Shown here: positions 45,168 through 54,210 of the stretch, in pieces
Layout: each line of letters opens with the position of its first letter
Position numbering within the stretch: position 1 is the first letter of the stretch
Virus record (IMG/VR): IMGVR_UViG_3300042691_006837
Location: 1-61,674 of that record
DNA: 61,674 nucleotides
Reading direction: 5' to 3' (one strand)
Source: a virus
Program-made: the position numbers and the translations under genes
The notes under the pieces: model-generated
Told to the model about the DNA's origin: nothing
The model's database searches: none
Seen by the model: the letters and a program-made list of their open reading frames with translations, nothing else

Positions 45168-48100
45168 CACTCGGTCTCGCCGTAGTACCCCATGTCCCGC
45201 AAAGTTTCTATGAGGTTTTTATTGATTGGGATGCCGCCTGTCACCGAAGCAAGCCCACGAGATTTCATACGGGTCTTGATTGATTTTTGTAACCCAGCAG
45301 GGGTAATCGGGTACATCGGGTACATTTGGTTAAACCGAGCAATTTTGTCAATTACTCGATCCTTGAAGTCATCGTCCTGAGTATCAACTGCCATAAAGAA
45401 AGCGTTCATCAGGTCGGTGCGTTTGCTAATGATGTCCTGCTCCATACCCTTCATCTCGATGTTAGCCTTCTGGCGCTGCGAGACTTTTTCCGGGGCAAAG
45501 CCAAGCGACTGGGCAAGTGCATCTTTTGGCGAGATGTTGGAAACCAACTCGTCACCTTTTAGGGTCAGAACACCTTCGGTCGAGTACCGTGCTGCAACCA
45601 TCGGCTGCTTAAACACGGCAGGCATGATCTTCTCTGCACCGCGATAGTAGTGCCCGTCGTTATAAAGTTTGAAAGCGTCGGCAAAATTGACACCCAAAGC
45701 TGCAGTCGGCCCAAGCATATTGATAATCATGTTCTGGAACGCAGTAACCTCATCTTGGCTCTTGCGTGCATCACGGAACCAGAGGTCATTCAGGCTCATA
45801 CGATCTGCGAAGTTCATGCCGGTAGCGGTGGTAACCAAGCCCCGAGTCATAGCGTCGCCAGCCGTGTCACCGAATGTCTGTGCCATCCAGTTCTTAAACC
45901 AATTCTCAAAGTCAAGCGGTGGCTCATCGTCATCAGAGAACACGGCGTACATAGCCTCAATAACCGACGAACCAACAGAGAACAACGGCATACCTGTGGC
46001 ACCAGCAAAGAGGAACGTCATGCCAAGAGTACCCAGCAAGCGGTCACGGCCTTCTTGACGGATGCGCTTTACCTCGTTAGTAATTGCTGCATCTAAATCT
46101 GCAGCGTTTAACGTCGGCTGTCCGTAGCGAGCACGCTCACGAATAATGTTGTCTCGAATTTGTCCAAGCTGCTCTTCGGTTGGCTTATCCATCCACTCAA
46201 ACCCACTACGAGTTAGCAGATAAGTCATCTGTTGCGGGAACTGCTTGAACTGCAGGATGACTTTAGCGTAAGCGTTTTGCAGATAGCGGGGCTTATTAAG
46301 CGTGGAGTAATCAAACATTGCCCGGTAGGTAAGGTCTTTAGCTTGATCAACTGCTTTCTTAAACGCTACTTCTTTAGAGTCACCGCCCTTAATTGCACTA
46401 TCGTAAGCCATACGGAACGCACTCATCGCCATGACTTCACGGTTAAACCGCTCGGCGTGGTGGAACATAGCACTGAAGGCTTTCATGATGGTGTCTACCC
46501 GACCCGAATACATATTGGATGGGGCTTCAGCAACACCGGCCAAGTCGTGTGACTGCGTAATATCAATCAAACCACTGGAAACAAAAATGTCGTAAGCAGC
46601 TTTTTCAGTGGGGTCTAACTTAGCATTACCAATACTAGGCATAGCCAGATTTCCATCAGCGTCACGGAAACCAGAACTCATAAACCGTTTACTGTACCCA
46701 AGCAGTGTGCCAGCAGATTTAGTTTTTCCAAACCGTGCCGACAGTACAGGGAAGCCGATAGCCGGGATGCCCAGCATGTTGACTAAAGCCGAAGCAGGTG
46801 CAGTTAGATACCAAATAAACGACACGTTAGAAAGCAGGGATGGAATAGTGCCGGTATCCGTCGGGTTCATTACGTATTCTAAGCGGCGCTCAAGCTCAGA
46901 TACGTAGTCGCTATCGGCTGCGTTAGCACGCTCTTTAGCCAATGCCGAAGCAGCATTAAGTTGCTCAAACATCGTCCGTGCATACTTAAACCGAGACTGC
47001 TGGTAAGCCATGTGGAACGATGAATCAGTGAACGCCCGTAGCATATCCTGGGATGCACCCGACACTTGCTTACGGTTGATAAACATCTTACGAACGCTTT
47101 TATTAGGTAGCGTCAAATAATAAAGCTGCTCTACGCTGTCTTTAATGTTCTCACGAAGCGTTGTTGAATCATTACCAGTAGCGTTGTCAATAATCTTTTC
47201 AATATCGCTAAGAATTGCCAAGTCTTTAAAGTTGTTTTTTAGCGTATTGCGCATGTCGTTGCTAGGAACAATCTTTCGATTATCTCCAGCCTTCTTCATC
47301 TCTGCGGCAAGTTTTGCCTGATAAAAGTTGCGCTGTCTTGCGCTATCAAACATGTAAAACTCTGAGTTAGGCCCACTACCAACCTGTATTGAAAAGCGAC
47401 CAAACCGCTTTAACGGGAAGTATGGCTGGATGCTGTCTTCTTCAAACTTTTTGGTCAGTTCTTTTTTAACAGCAGCAATCTCTGCTGCTGTCTTACCTTG
47501 CCCAATCATTGATAGTTCAATGTTGCGAAGCAACGTGGCTTTGTACTCTTCCATTCGTGCTTTATAAAAATCACGAACTCGCACATAAAGCTGTTTGCCG
47601 GTGGTGTCTAGACTATCCCAAGCTGCTTTAAGCGCTGCATTGCCTTTGGCATCAACAGATGGATCAATACCTTGCAACGTGCTATCAATCATTAACAGAC
47701 TGAGGTCTTTGTTACGCCCAGGGTGCGCTGACTGATACTTCTGCCAGTCTTTAGTAATTTTTGAAACTTCATTCAGGATGGCGTTTCGATCCTCCATCAT
47801 GTTTTCAATTGCTTCAATGAAGTTTCGTGCTGAATCTCCTAGGCGCCCACCAATCAGATCTTGTAACTGCCGTAACGTGAAAGCACCCAAAATATACTTA
47901 CGAGTACTGTCACCAACAGAGTCGACCATAATCCCGACATTGTTTTTAACGATGTTCCACGAAGGGCGTTCAGCTAAGAAATCCAAGAATCGACGAGCGA
48001 TGCCAACATCCGTCGGCATAGGCCCAGGCTTAAACGTGCCAGCGTAAACGCTCTTTCTCTTAGTTGGCGCAGCACCAGCGTTTAAAGAATTAGTTAACGG

Positions 48101-51100
48101 GAACGATGGTGTATCACGCTTAACCGTAGCTGACATAAGAATGTCAGCGTTTACATACGTGGCAAAAAGTGCATTGTCTCTGTCCGCACCCATTAATTGA
48201 GCAGCGAAGCGAACAAACTTAGACCAAATTGAAGTATCAGACGACTTGTATTTCAGCGTCCGTAGCAGCTTATTGAACTCTTCGTTTGAATAGGCCTCAG
48301 CAATAAACTCGTCTAAGTTAGTAAAGCCATACTCAGCTACTTTCGGGAACGACGACTTGGCGTACTCGTACAGCTTCTCTAGCTCGTTTAATGCTTTACG
48401 CTGCGCCCTATTAAGCTGGTCTGGGTTACGAATAGCGTGTGCTGTAGCAGCATGTATTACTTCGTGGAAGAACGTGTAGAACGACAACCCTTTGCGCTCG
48501 GCGTTGAGGTTGATAATGTCCTCGGCAGGGAAGAACGTACCAGACGCACTTAGAGTTGGCACCGCTTCTTTGTACTTTTCCCGAACCAGATCATATTTCA
48601 GGCTCTTAATAACTGCGTCAGGCAACTGCTTTTTCCTAGCAATCGTCTCAAGTGCGTTAACTACGTAGACCGGATCAGACAGATCTCGGTTGAAGTATGC
48701 GTTGTAAACGTCGGGGTATAGGTCTTGCAGGTCCTGCAATAGGCTATCAAACGTAGCCTTGACCTTGCTAACTTCCATTTGAACAAGCTCGTTTTGCTTG
48801 TTGATGTAGACCGACGTAGGCAGATTTAGATCAAGTAGTCTCTGCGACAGCGATAAAAAGTATGTGTTGCTTGTGATGCGGCGCAGCACATCAAGAGCGC
48901 CATTAAGGTCGTTCTTTTCTAGCTTAGCGACTACGGCAGGGTGCAGTGGTTTAAATAGCGCCGCTGGGTTTTTAGAGTCAAGCGGAGTCTCTTTGATTAG
49001 TTTCTGCAGTTCAGCTTCGCTCTTATCAAGGCTCTTCTCAACCTCTTTGATTTTTCTGCGGTACTCGTTGAGCGCCTTAATATTGCCAACGCTCTTGTTC
49101 AGCTCATACTTGTAGCGGTCTACGGTACGGTCAAAAGCGGCAAGAACCTGCGCCGGGAAGTTTTCTTCAATGTACGCACGGAAAAGTTTTGCCTGCTCAC
49201 CGTTTTGCCCAGAGAACGTATCGCCCTTGGGGGTGTCGTAAGCAAAGTCAAATGCAGCCGAGCGCATGGCCAAGCCGTAGTTCCACTGGCTAAAGTAGTT
49301 GTACGCAGCCTGCTCTTCGGGAGAACGGCTTTTTTCGGAGCTAAGGCGTAGCGCATTAAGGATACGGCTGACACGTGCAGGGATGCGGGTGTCGGAACCA
49401 AACGATTCTGTAGCAGCCTGTTCTGCGGTGTAACCAAGAGTCTCGGCCTTGCGGCGCGCCATAAAGTCACGGAACTGCGTACGAAGCTCGTTAAGCCCAC
49501 GCAACGTCGTGAGGTCAGGCATCTTGGTGCGGCTCTTAAGCATCTGAGCCTGCTCTGCAGCCGACTTGCCAGCCATATAAGAGGCAAAGTTTGCCGCAGC
49601 TTGTGGGTCGTCAATCAACGAGAACTGATTAAAGAAGTCGTTGACCTGCTGTTGGTTTGCGTTACGCTGGTCTGGTTTGATGTTGTAGGGACCAATGTAT
49701 TCCTGAATCTCATCAATAAAATTCTTGATGGCAGACTTATAGTTGGTTACGCCCTGTTCGGCTTCAGCACTAGACTGAAGATTATTCAAAAAACCGTATA
49801 ACTGGTCAGACCTCTTTCCAAAGTCAAAAGGCGCAGCTTGCGTTTCAGGCGCTTCAATTTCAACCCGCTCAGGTGCAATCCCAGCCGGACGCTCAAGCTG
49901 AAACTCAGGCTCACCCATCTCCATCAACGATGGCAGATTACGCTCAACGTCACCTTCAGGAATGGTCAGATCAAACCCAAGTTGCTCACCTTTAGCTAAC
50001 AAAGCACCTTGTTTACCTTTGCGTGCCAATGCAGCTTCAAGCCGCATGCGCTCTTCGGGAGACTGTGCCGAGTCTAAGTCGGCTTGGGTAACAGGACGAA
50101 GCTCTGTTTTAAACTTAATCTGCCCTTCAGCTACTCGCCGTAATACTTCCTTAGCATAGGATGTGCCCTTGCCGTTCTTAGCGTTGTAAAGAATACGGTC
50201 GGCTTCGTTGCCAAAGAAGCCAGCAGCCATGAGATCTTCACGGGTAACGGCGGCTTCTGCGTCGGTTAGTTTGTAAAGTTTACGAATGGAACCGAGTTCA
50301 CGGTCCATGGCATTCAGAGGGCCAATAGACTCACCACGGCGAAGCGCACGCTCTTTGGCCTGCAGTTCTTGCAGATATGCAGAGGCTTCCTCAAGCCGAG
50401 GATCTTCTGGGTCGACTCGTTTTAAGTCTTGAATGTATTGCTGAGCAGTCTGAATCCGCTCGTTTAATGCAACACCGACATCCCCTGTTCCACCTCCAAC
50501 GACATCAGGAGCCCCGCTAGTTGGTTCCAGTCCTCGTCCTTCAGTTGCAGTAGCTCCTGCGGCAGGTTGTCGCTGTATTTCTTCTTGCCCGCCAGACACA
50601 GGAACGCCTCGCTCACGTGCTCCGGGGATAGCTCCAGTACCTTCATCTGTGTCCTCCTGAGTAAACCCAAGGTCAAGCTGGTCAAACGTAGTTGTGTCTT
50701 TGAACTCGGCGCCAGTTTCTGCAGCAGGACGTCGCTGCCCAATACCTTTGATTGCGCCTGCAGTACCAGAGATACCCCCGCCGCCGACTGCGCCTCGAAC
50801 TCCAGACTCAACCAAGCGATTAAATTCTTTGCTGCCCCAGGCTTCTGCGTTGTCGGCAACAAACTTTTCTGCAGCAATACTTATTGCTTCTTGGGCTGCT
50901 TCAGTCGGACCCTCGGTAGCAGCACCGGTAACAACCCCAGCAGTTGCGCCACGAGCGATACCCGGAGGCATGCCAGAGCGCTCAAGGATCTTTTCTACAA
51001 CCCCAGCCTTCATGCCGGGTGTGAACTGACGAACTAACGCAGCAGGCAGAATCGAGTCAAGAGCGGCTGCAACCGAGCCAGCCAGCAGCGAAGCACCAAG

Positions 51101-51757
51101 CTCCATCTGGCCTTCAGTCTCTTCGCCGGTGTAAATATTTTGGAAAACTTCGGGGGCGTTAAGCGCATAGGAGCCAAGGAAAGCACCAGCTCCACCACCT
51201 CGAACCGCACCTTTTGTAGCAGCCTGAGCCGCATATCGGGTAGCCGCAGCTTCTGCCGCCTCTCTAGCAGCCGCCGTTTTAAGAGCTTGTTGTGCAGCCA
51301 TACGGCTACCGAGCGCAGCACCGCCCACACCAGGGATAATCGCGGTAGCGATATTTGGAATTTGTTCAGCTACGGTCTCAGTAATAAACGGCAGGACATC
51401 GCCAAGTCCTTTAACATCTGACAGCTCTTTATAACGAGCACCGTACTTTTGCTCAATCTCACGTTGTGTTTCAGCAGCTTCTTCCATCTGCCGCCGAGCG
51501 TATTCATCAGCACCAACAGCTCTGGCTGCCATGGCGGGCAGCACATCACCTAGTAAAGATCCAGTCTGCTTAGCTCCACGAACAATAGCGCGGCCTGTCA
51601 TATCAAAGAACCCAGTGTCTTTAGTGGGTTCTTGAGGCGGTTCTATCGGCGTAGCTTCAAGCTCTTGGAGGTACTCGACTAGACGTTTTGCACTAGCAGT
51701 ATCCCCAGCCGCATGCGCTTTACGTAAAGCCTCATACAGTTGATTTAGGTCTGCCAT
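45167..51757 (-). CDS. Giant internal virion / polyvalent protein with HExxH
   Basis: A 2,196-residue protein, the largest here. Residues about 100-330 contain hydrophobic Ala/Gly-rich stretches (IPNIATAIIPGVGGAALGS, GAFLGSYALNAPEVFQ) likely to insert in membranes. Around residue 1097 the motif FFHEVIHAATAH has HExxH as in zinc metallopeptidases. Near residue 1445 there is PYFPLKRFGRF, the PLxRFG motif of giant phage and prophage polyvalent proteins. The remainder is mainly helical. Proteins of this size at the end of the tail operon in podoviruses are usually ejected with the DNA. The metallopeptidase-like motif could open the cell wall or process host proteins. Confidence 0.8.
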   Translation of the reverse strand: MADLNQLYEALRKAHAAGDTASAKRLVEYLQELEATPIEPPQEPTKDTGFFDMTGRAIVRGAKQTGSLLGDVLPAMAARAVGADEYARRQMEEAAETQREIEQKYGARYKELSDVKGLGDVLPFITETVAEQIPNIATAIIPGVGGAALGSRMAAQQALKTAAAREAAEAAATRYAAQAATKGAVRGGGAGAFLGSYALNAPEVFQNIYTGEETEGQMELGASLLAGSVAAALDSILPAALVRQFTPGMKAGVVEKILERSGMPPGIARGATAGVVTGAATEGPTEAAQEAISIAAEKFVADNAEAWGSKEFNRLVESGVRGAVGGGGISGTAGAIKGIGQRRPAAETGAEFKDTTTFDQLDLGFTQEDTDEGTGAIPGARERGVPVSGGQEEIQRQPAAGATATEGRGLEPTSGAPDVVGGGTGDVGVALNERIQTAQQYIQDLKRVDPEDPRLEEASAYLQELQAKERALRRGESIGPLNAMDRELGSIRKLYKLTDAEAAVTREDLMAAGFFGNEADRILYNAKNGKGTSYAKEVLRRVAEGQIKFKTELRPVTQADLDSAQSPEERMRLEAALARKGKQGALLAKGEQLGFDLTIPEGDVERNLPSLMEMGEPEFQLERPAGIAPERVEIEAPETQAAPFDFGKRSDQLYGFLNNLQSSAEAEQGVTNYKSAIKNFIDEIQEYIGPYNIKPDQRNANQQQVNDFFNQFSLIDDPQAAANFASYMAGKSAAEQAQMLKSRTKMPDLTTLRGLNELRTQFRDFMARRKAETLGYTAEQAATESFGSDTRIPARVSRILNALRLSSEKSRSPEEQAAYNYFSQWNYGLAMRSAAFDFAYDTPKGDTFSGQNGEQAKLFRAYIEENFPAQVLAAFDRTVDRYKYELNKSVGNIKALNEYRRKIKEVEKSLDKSEAELQKLIKETPLDSKNPAALFKPLHPAVVAKLEKNDLNGALDVLRRITSNTYFLSLSQRLLDLNLPTSVYINKQNELVQMEVSKVKATFDSLLQDLQDLYPDVYNAYFNRDLSDPVYVVNALETIARKKQLPDAVIKSLKYDLVREKYKEAVPTLSASGTFFPAEDIINLNAERKGLSFYTFFHEVIHAATAHAIRNPDQLNRAQRKALNELEKLYEYAKSSFPKVAEYGFTNLDEFIAEAYSNEEFNKLLRTLKYKSSDTSIWSKFVRFAAQLMGADRDNALFATYVNADILMSATVKRDTPSFPLTNSLNAGAAPTKRKSVYAGTFKPGPMPTDVGIARRFLDFLAERPSWNIVKNNVGIMVDSVGDSTRKYILGAFTLRQLQDLIGGRLGDSARNFIEAIENMMEDRNAILNEVSKITKDWQKYQSAHPGRNKDLSLLMIDSTLQGIDPSVDAKGNAALKAAWDSLDTTGKQLYVRVRDFYKARMEEYKATLLRNIELSMIGQGKTAAEIAAVKKELTKKFEEDSIQPYFPLKRFGRFSIQVGSGPNSEFYMFDSARQRNFYQAKLAAEMKKAGDNRKIVPSNDMRNTLKNNFKDLAILSDIEKIIDNATGNDSTTLRENIKDSVEQLYYLTLPNKSVRKMFINRKQVSGASQDMLRAFTDSSFHMAYQQSRFKYARTMFEQLNAASALAKERANAADSDYVSELERRLEYVMNPTDTGTIPSLLSNVSFIWYLTAPASALVNMLGIPAIGFPVLSARFGKTKSAGTLLGYSKRFMSSGFRDADGNLAMPSIGNAKLDPTEKAAYDIFVSSGLIDITQSHDLAGVAEAPSNMYSGRVDTIMKAFSAMFHHAERFNREVMAMSAFRMAYDSAIKGGDSKEVAFKKAVDQAKDLTYRAMFDYSTLNKPRYLQNAYAKVILQFKQFPQQMTYLLTRSGFEWMDKPTEEQLGQIRDNIIRERARYGQPTLNAADLDAAITNEVKRIRQEGRDRLLGTLGMTFLFAGATGMPLFSVGSSVIEAMYAVFSDDDEPPLDFENWFKNWMAQTFGDTAGDAMTRGLVTTATGMNFADRMSLNDLWFRDARKSQDEVTAFQNMIINMLGPTAALGVNFADAFKLYNDGHYYRGAEKIMPAVFKQPMVAARYSTEGVLTLKGDELVSNISPKDALAQSLGFAPEKVSQRQKANIEMKGMEQDIISKRTDLMNAFFMAVDTQDDDFKDRVIDKIARFNQMYPMYPITPAGLQKSIKTRMKSRGLASVTGGIPINKNLIETLRDMGYYGETE

Positions 51758-53166
51758 TATTTACCGGTGTACATTTTTACTATCGAATCAATATCCGGAG
51801 GTCTATTTAAAGAACCGCCAAAACTAGGCGCAAACAGTCTTTGTTCAAGCGATTTGCGTATGTCTTCATACTGTTTACGACGTGGGTCATCTTTCTTCAT
51901 TAAACTTAGTTGATCACTAACGAATTGAAGATTAAATTTATCTCGCTGCATATCAGCGTTTTCAAACCCAGGGCGAATAGTTTTAGAAAACTTTGCGTAT
52001 TCTTCAGGGTTACGCAGATACTCTTCAAACGGTGACGGACGACTTGATGCGCTAATTCTAGCAACGCGCTCTTGAGTTTCACGCTGTAACCGACTTAAAT
52101 CTTCGTCACTTATACGCTTGGCCACTCTTTCACGTAGCTCAGCCGCTTTGTCATAGTCGCCCCTAGCTTCAGCACGGCGAGCCTGCTGGATGTCAGCCAA
52201 AGTTTTACGGTCATCACGATCCAGTTTCTTCTGCTCTTTAAGATCCTGAGCATAACTTTGCATCGCAGCAGATAAGCCTTTGCCAATATTAGTAAGTGCG
52301 TCTGGAGACTGCCCGGACATAACGCCAAAACCAGCCTCAGCTACACGCATCCACATATTTTGTTGTCGCTCAGCTTTCTTTTCTGCGGCGCTACCACGAA
52401 CTTCTTTTTCAAGCTCTTCGTAAGCCTGACCCTGAGGACCATATTGCTGACGTTCTTTCATAAGCTCGTCAATAGTCGGCGCCGTTTGTTTTGGCGCTGC
52501 CGGGACTGCGGCTATGGGAGCTGCTGTACGAGGTGCAGGTGCAGCGATGCCTACTGGAGTTACTTGTTGAGCAGCGGGAGCGGCAGGGGCAGCGGCAGGA
52601 ATAGGCGCAGCCTGAGCAGGAGCGGGGGCGGCTACATTAAACCTTTTTAGAATTTCTTCTCGAGTGCGGCCATATTTACCGCTCTTGATGTCGTATATTT
52701 GAGCAAGTCCAAGTTTCCCAGTAAGTTCAACAGGAACTGCAACTTCGCCAAATTGGGTTCTATCAGCGTCGTCAGGCATGAACATGTCAAATGTTCCACC
52801 TACTTGGAACCGAGGAACAGCACCGCCGCCATCAAATGCAACAATCCCGCCAGCAGCCATGGTCCGCTCGTCGTACATATCTTCACGAATTGGCAATCCT
52901 TCAATACCCGCTGCAGGAGCTTCTTGAGCCTCAGATTCAGCAATCAAAGCCATATTATTTTCAGTAACGCTTGCAGGTGTCTTCTGCGCCAAGGCTTTCA
53001 TATTTGCAGCCTGCTTAACCATCTCAGCTTTTTCACTCAAGATGATTGGAACCAGACTGATATTTATCTGATTCATCTGAGCCATTTTTAAAAGCTCCTG
53101 CTGAGGCAGCAGGGCTAGCTCTTTAATTGAATTTTTTTGGTCTTTAAGTGCGCTAAGGATACTCAT
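51757..53166 (-). CDS. Internal virion protein, Ala/Pro-linker type
   Basis: A 469-residue protein. The N-terminus is helical (SILSALKDQKNSIKELALLP); residues about 105-170 have GGIVAFDGGGAVPRFQVGG, a motif common in ejected proteins of aquatic phages. An Ala/Pro-rich linker (residues about 177-235) leads to coiled coils (QSYAQDLKEQKKLDRDDRKT, DYDKAAELRERVAKRIS). It is encoded with three other large virion proteins and probably ejected or internal. The start overlaps no neighbour; it shares one base with the giant gene. Confidence 0.7.
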   Translation of the reverse strand: MSILSALKDQKNSIKELALLPQQELLKMAQMNQINISLVPIILSEKAEMVKQAANMKALAQKTPASVTENNMALIAESEAQEAPAAGIEGLPIREDMYDERTMAAGGIVAFDGGGAVPRFQVGGTFDMFMPDDADRTQFGEVAVPVELTGKLGLAQIYDIKSGKYGRTREEILKRFNVAAPAPAQAAPIPAAAPAAPAAQQVTPVGIAAPAPRTAAPIAAVPAAPKQTAPTIDELMKERQQYGPQGQAYEELEKEVRGSAAEKKAERQQNMWMRVAEAGFGVMSGQSPDALTNIGKGLSAAMQSYAQDLKEQKKLDRDDRKTLADIQQARRAEARGDYDKAAELRERVAKRISDEDLSRLQRETQERVARISASSRPSPFEEYLRNPEEYAKFSKTIRPGFENADMQRDKFNLQFVSDQLSLMKKDDPRRKQYEDIRKSLEQRLFAPSFGGSLNRPPDIDSIVKMYTGK

Positions 53167-53169
53167 TGA

Positions 53170-54201
53170 TCAGCCCCCTCCACCTTGGAACATATTGTAC
53201 AGACCAAGTCCAGCTAAACCCATACCAGCTAATTGGCTGGCAAAGCTAGGTGCAGGGGTTGCAGTTTTTTGAGTAACATCGGTTGCTGGAATACCACGGA
53301 GCACATTAGAGATACCTTGGAGCTGAGTTTCAGGATAGTTAAGCCGAGACATGAGATCCTGATACTGAACATCGAGTTGCTGTTGCTGAACCCCACGCTG
53401 CAGATCGCCGTAGGCTCCCATGGTCTTAAGGCGATCAATGTCAGCAGCCTGTTGACCGATACCCAGTTGACCCATAGTTCCAGCAAGACCGGCAAGACCT
53501 TGACCTGCAGCTAAACGCTGTTGGGCTGCTTGAAGAGCCGCGTTCTGATTTGCCTGTTGCGCCTGAAGCCCAAGCTGGTTCTCAACATTGAACTGACCCA
53601 ATGCCTGCTGATATGCGTTTTGCAGACCGGTTGCTTGAATCTGACCCATCTGACCAGCTAAGGCTTTCTCACGCTCAGTTGTAGCTAAAAGCTGACGAGC
53701 ACCGCCGTATGTGCCTTGACGTGCTGCGCCAAGATTTTGAGCTAGTTGAGCTTTTTGAGCATCGGTAACAGCAGCTTGTTTCTGAATGTCGGTCACTGCC
53801 TGTTGATACGGCGACATGTAAGCACCAAGAACGCCTTGCCCAGTGATGCTGCCAATACCAACCGTGGGAGCCTGCAATCCAGTCAACGTGCCATATACGT
53901 CACCAGCACCCATACCGTACTGAGTGCCAGCAGCAAACTGCCCCGGCGTGGTCATACCAGCTAACTGAGTACCAACCTGCTGTTGGAAGGGGGAAAGACC
54001 TGCAATCCGACCAGCACCTTCAAGACCAGCAGCGCCTAATCCAGCGCCATAGCGAGTTTGGTAGTCTGGACTATAGACCTTGTATGCCTGCTCAATCAGG
54101 CCAGGTATAGCCGGTGTTGCACCCTCCGCAGGTTTGCCAACGTAATATGGCCTTAGAAACTCTGGGATTTCACTCGTGGTTTGTATGGTTTGAACTGCCA
54201 T
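53170..54201 (-). CDS. Internal virion protein, Gln/Ala-rich
   Basis: A 343-residue protein. After FLRPYYVGKPAEGATPAIPG it has Gly-rich hydrophobic segments (RYGAGLGAAGLEGAGRIAGL), then YMSPYQQAVTDIQKQAAVTD, a motif shared by internal virion proteins of many podovirus-like phages, and Gln/Ala-rich helices (NAALQAAQQRLAAGQGLAGL). It ends in a hydrophobic Gly-rich tail. It lies between two other large virion protein genes. Ejection into the cell to form the DNA channel is a likely role. Confidence 0.7.
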   Translation of the reverse strand: MAVQTIQTTSEIPEFLRPYYVGKPAEGATPAIPGLIEQAYKVYSPDYQTRYGAGLGAAGLEGAGRIAGLSPFQQQVGTQLAGMTTPGQFAAGTQYGMGAGDVYGTLTGLQAPTVGIGSITGQGVLGAYMSPYQQAVTDIQKQAAVTDAQKAQLAQNLGAARQGTYGGARQLLATTEREKALAGQMGQIQATGLQNAYQQALGQFNVENQLGLQAQQANQNAALQAAQQRLAAGQGLAGLAGTMGQLGIGQQAADIDRLKTMGAYGDLQRGVQQQQLDVQYQDLMSRLNYPETQLQGISNVLRGIPATDVTQKTATPAPSFASQLAGMGLAGLGLYNMFQGGGG

Positions 54202-54210
54202 AGTTGTTCC

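Noticed and set aside
46232-46552. Plus-strand open frames inside the 2,196-residue gene
   Set aside because: Long reading frames opposite a long gene are expected by chance. None has a ribosome site or recognisable protein features.
45167-51757. N4-type virion RNA polymerase
   Set aside because: The size and position fit, but I see none of the T7-like polymerase motifs, and the recognisable motifs are HExxH and PLxRFG.
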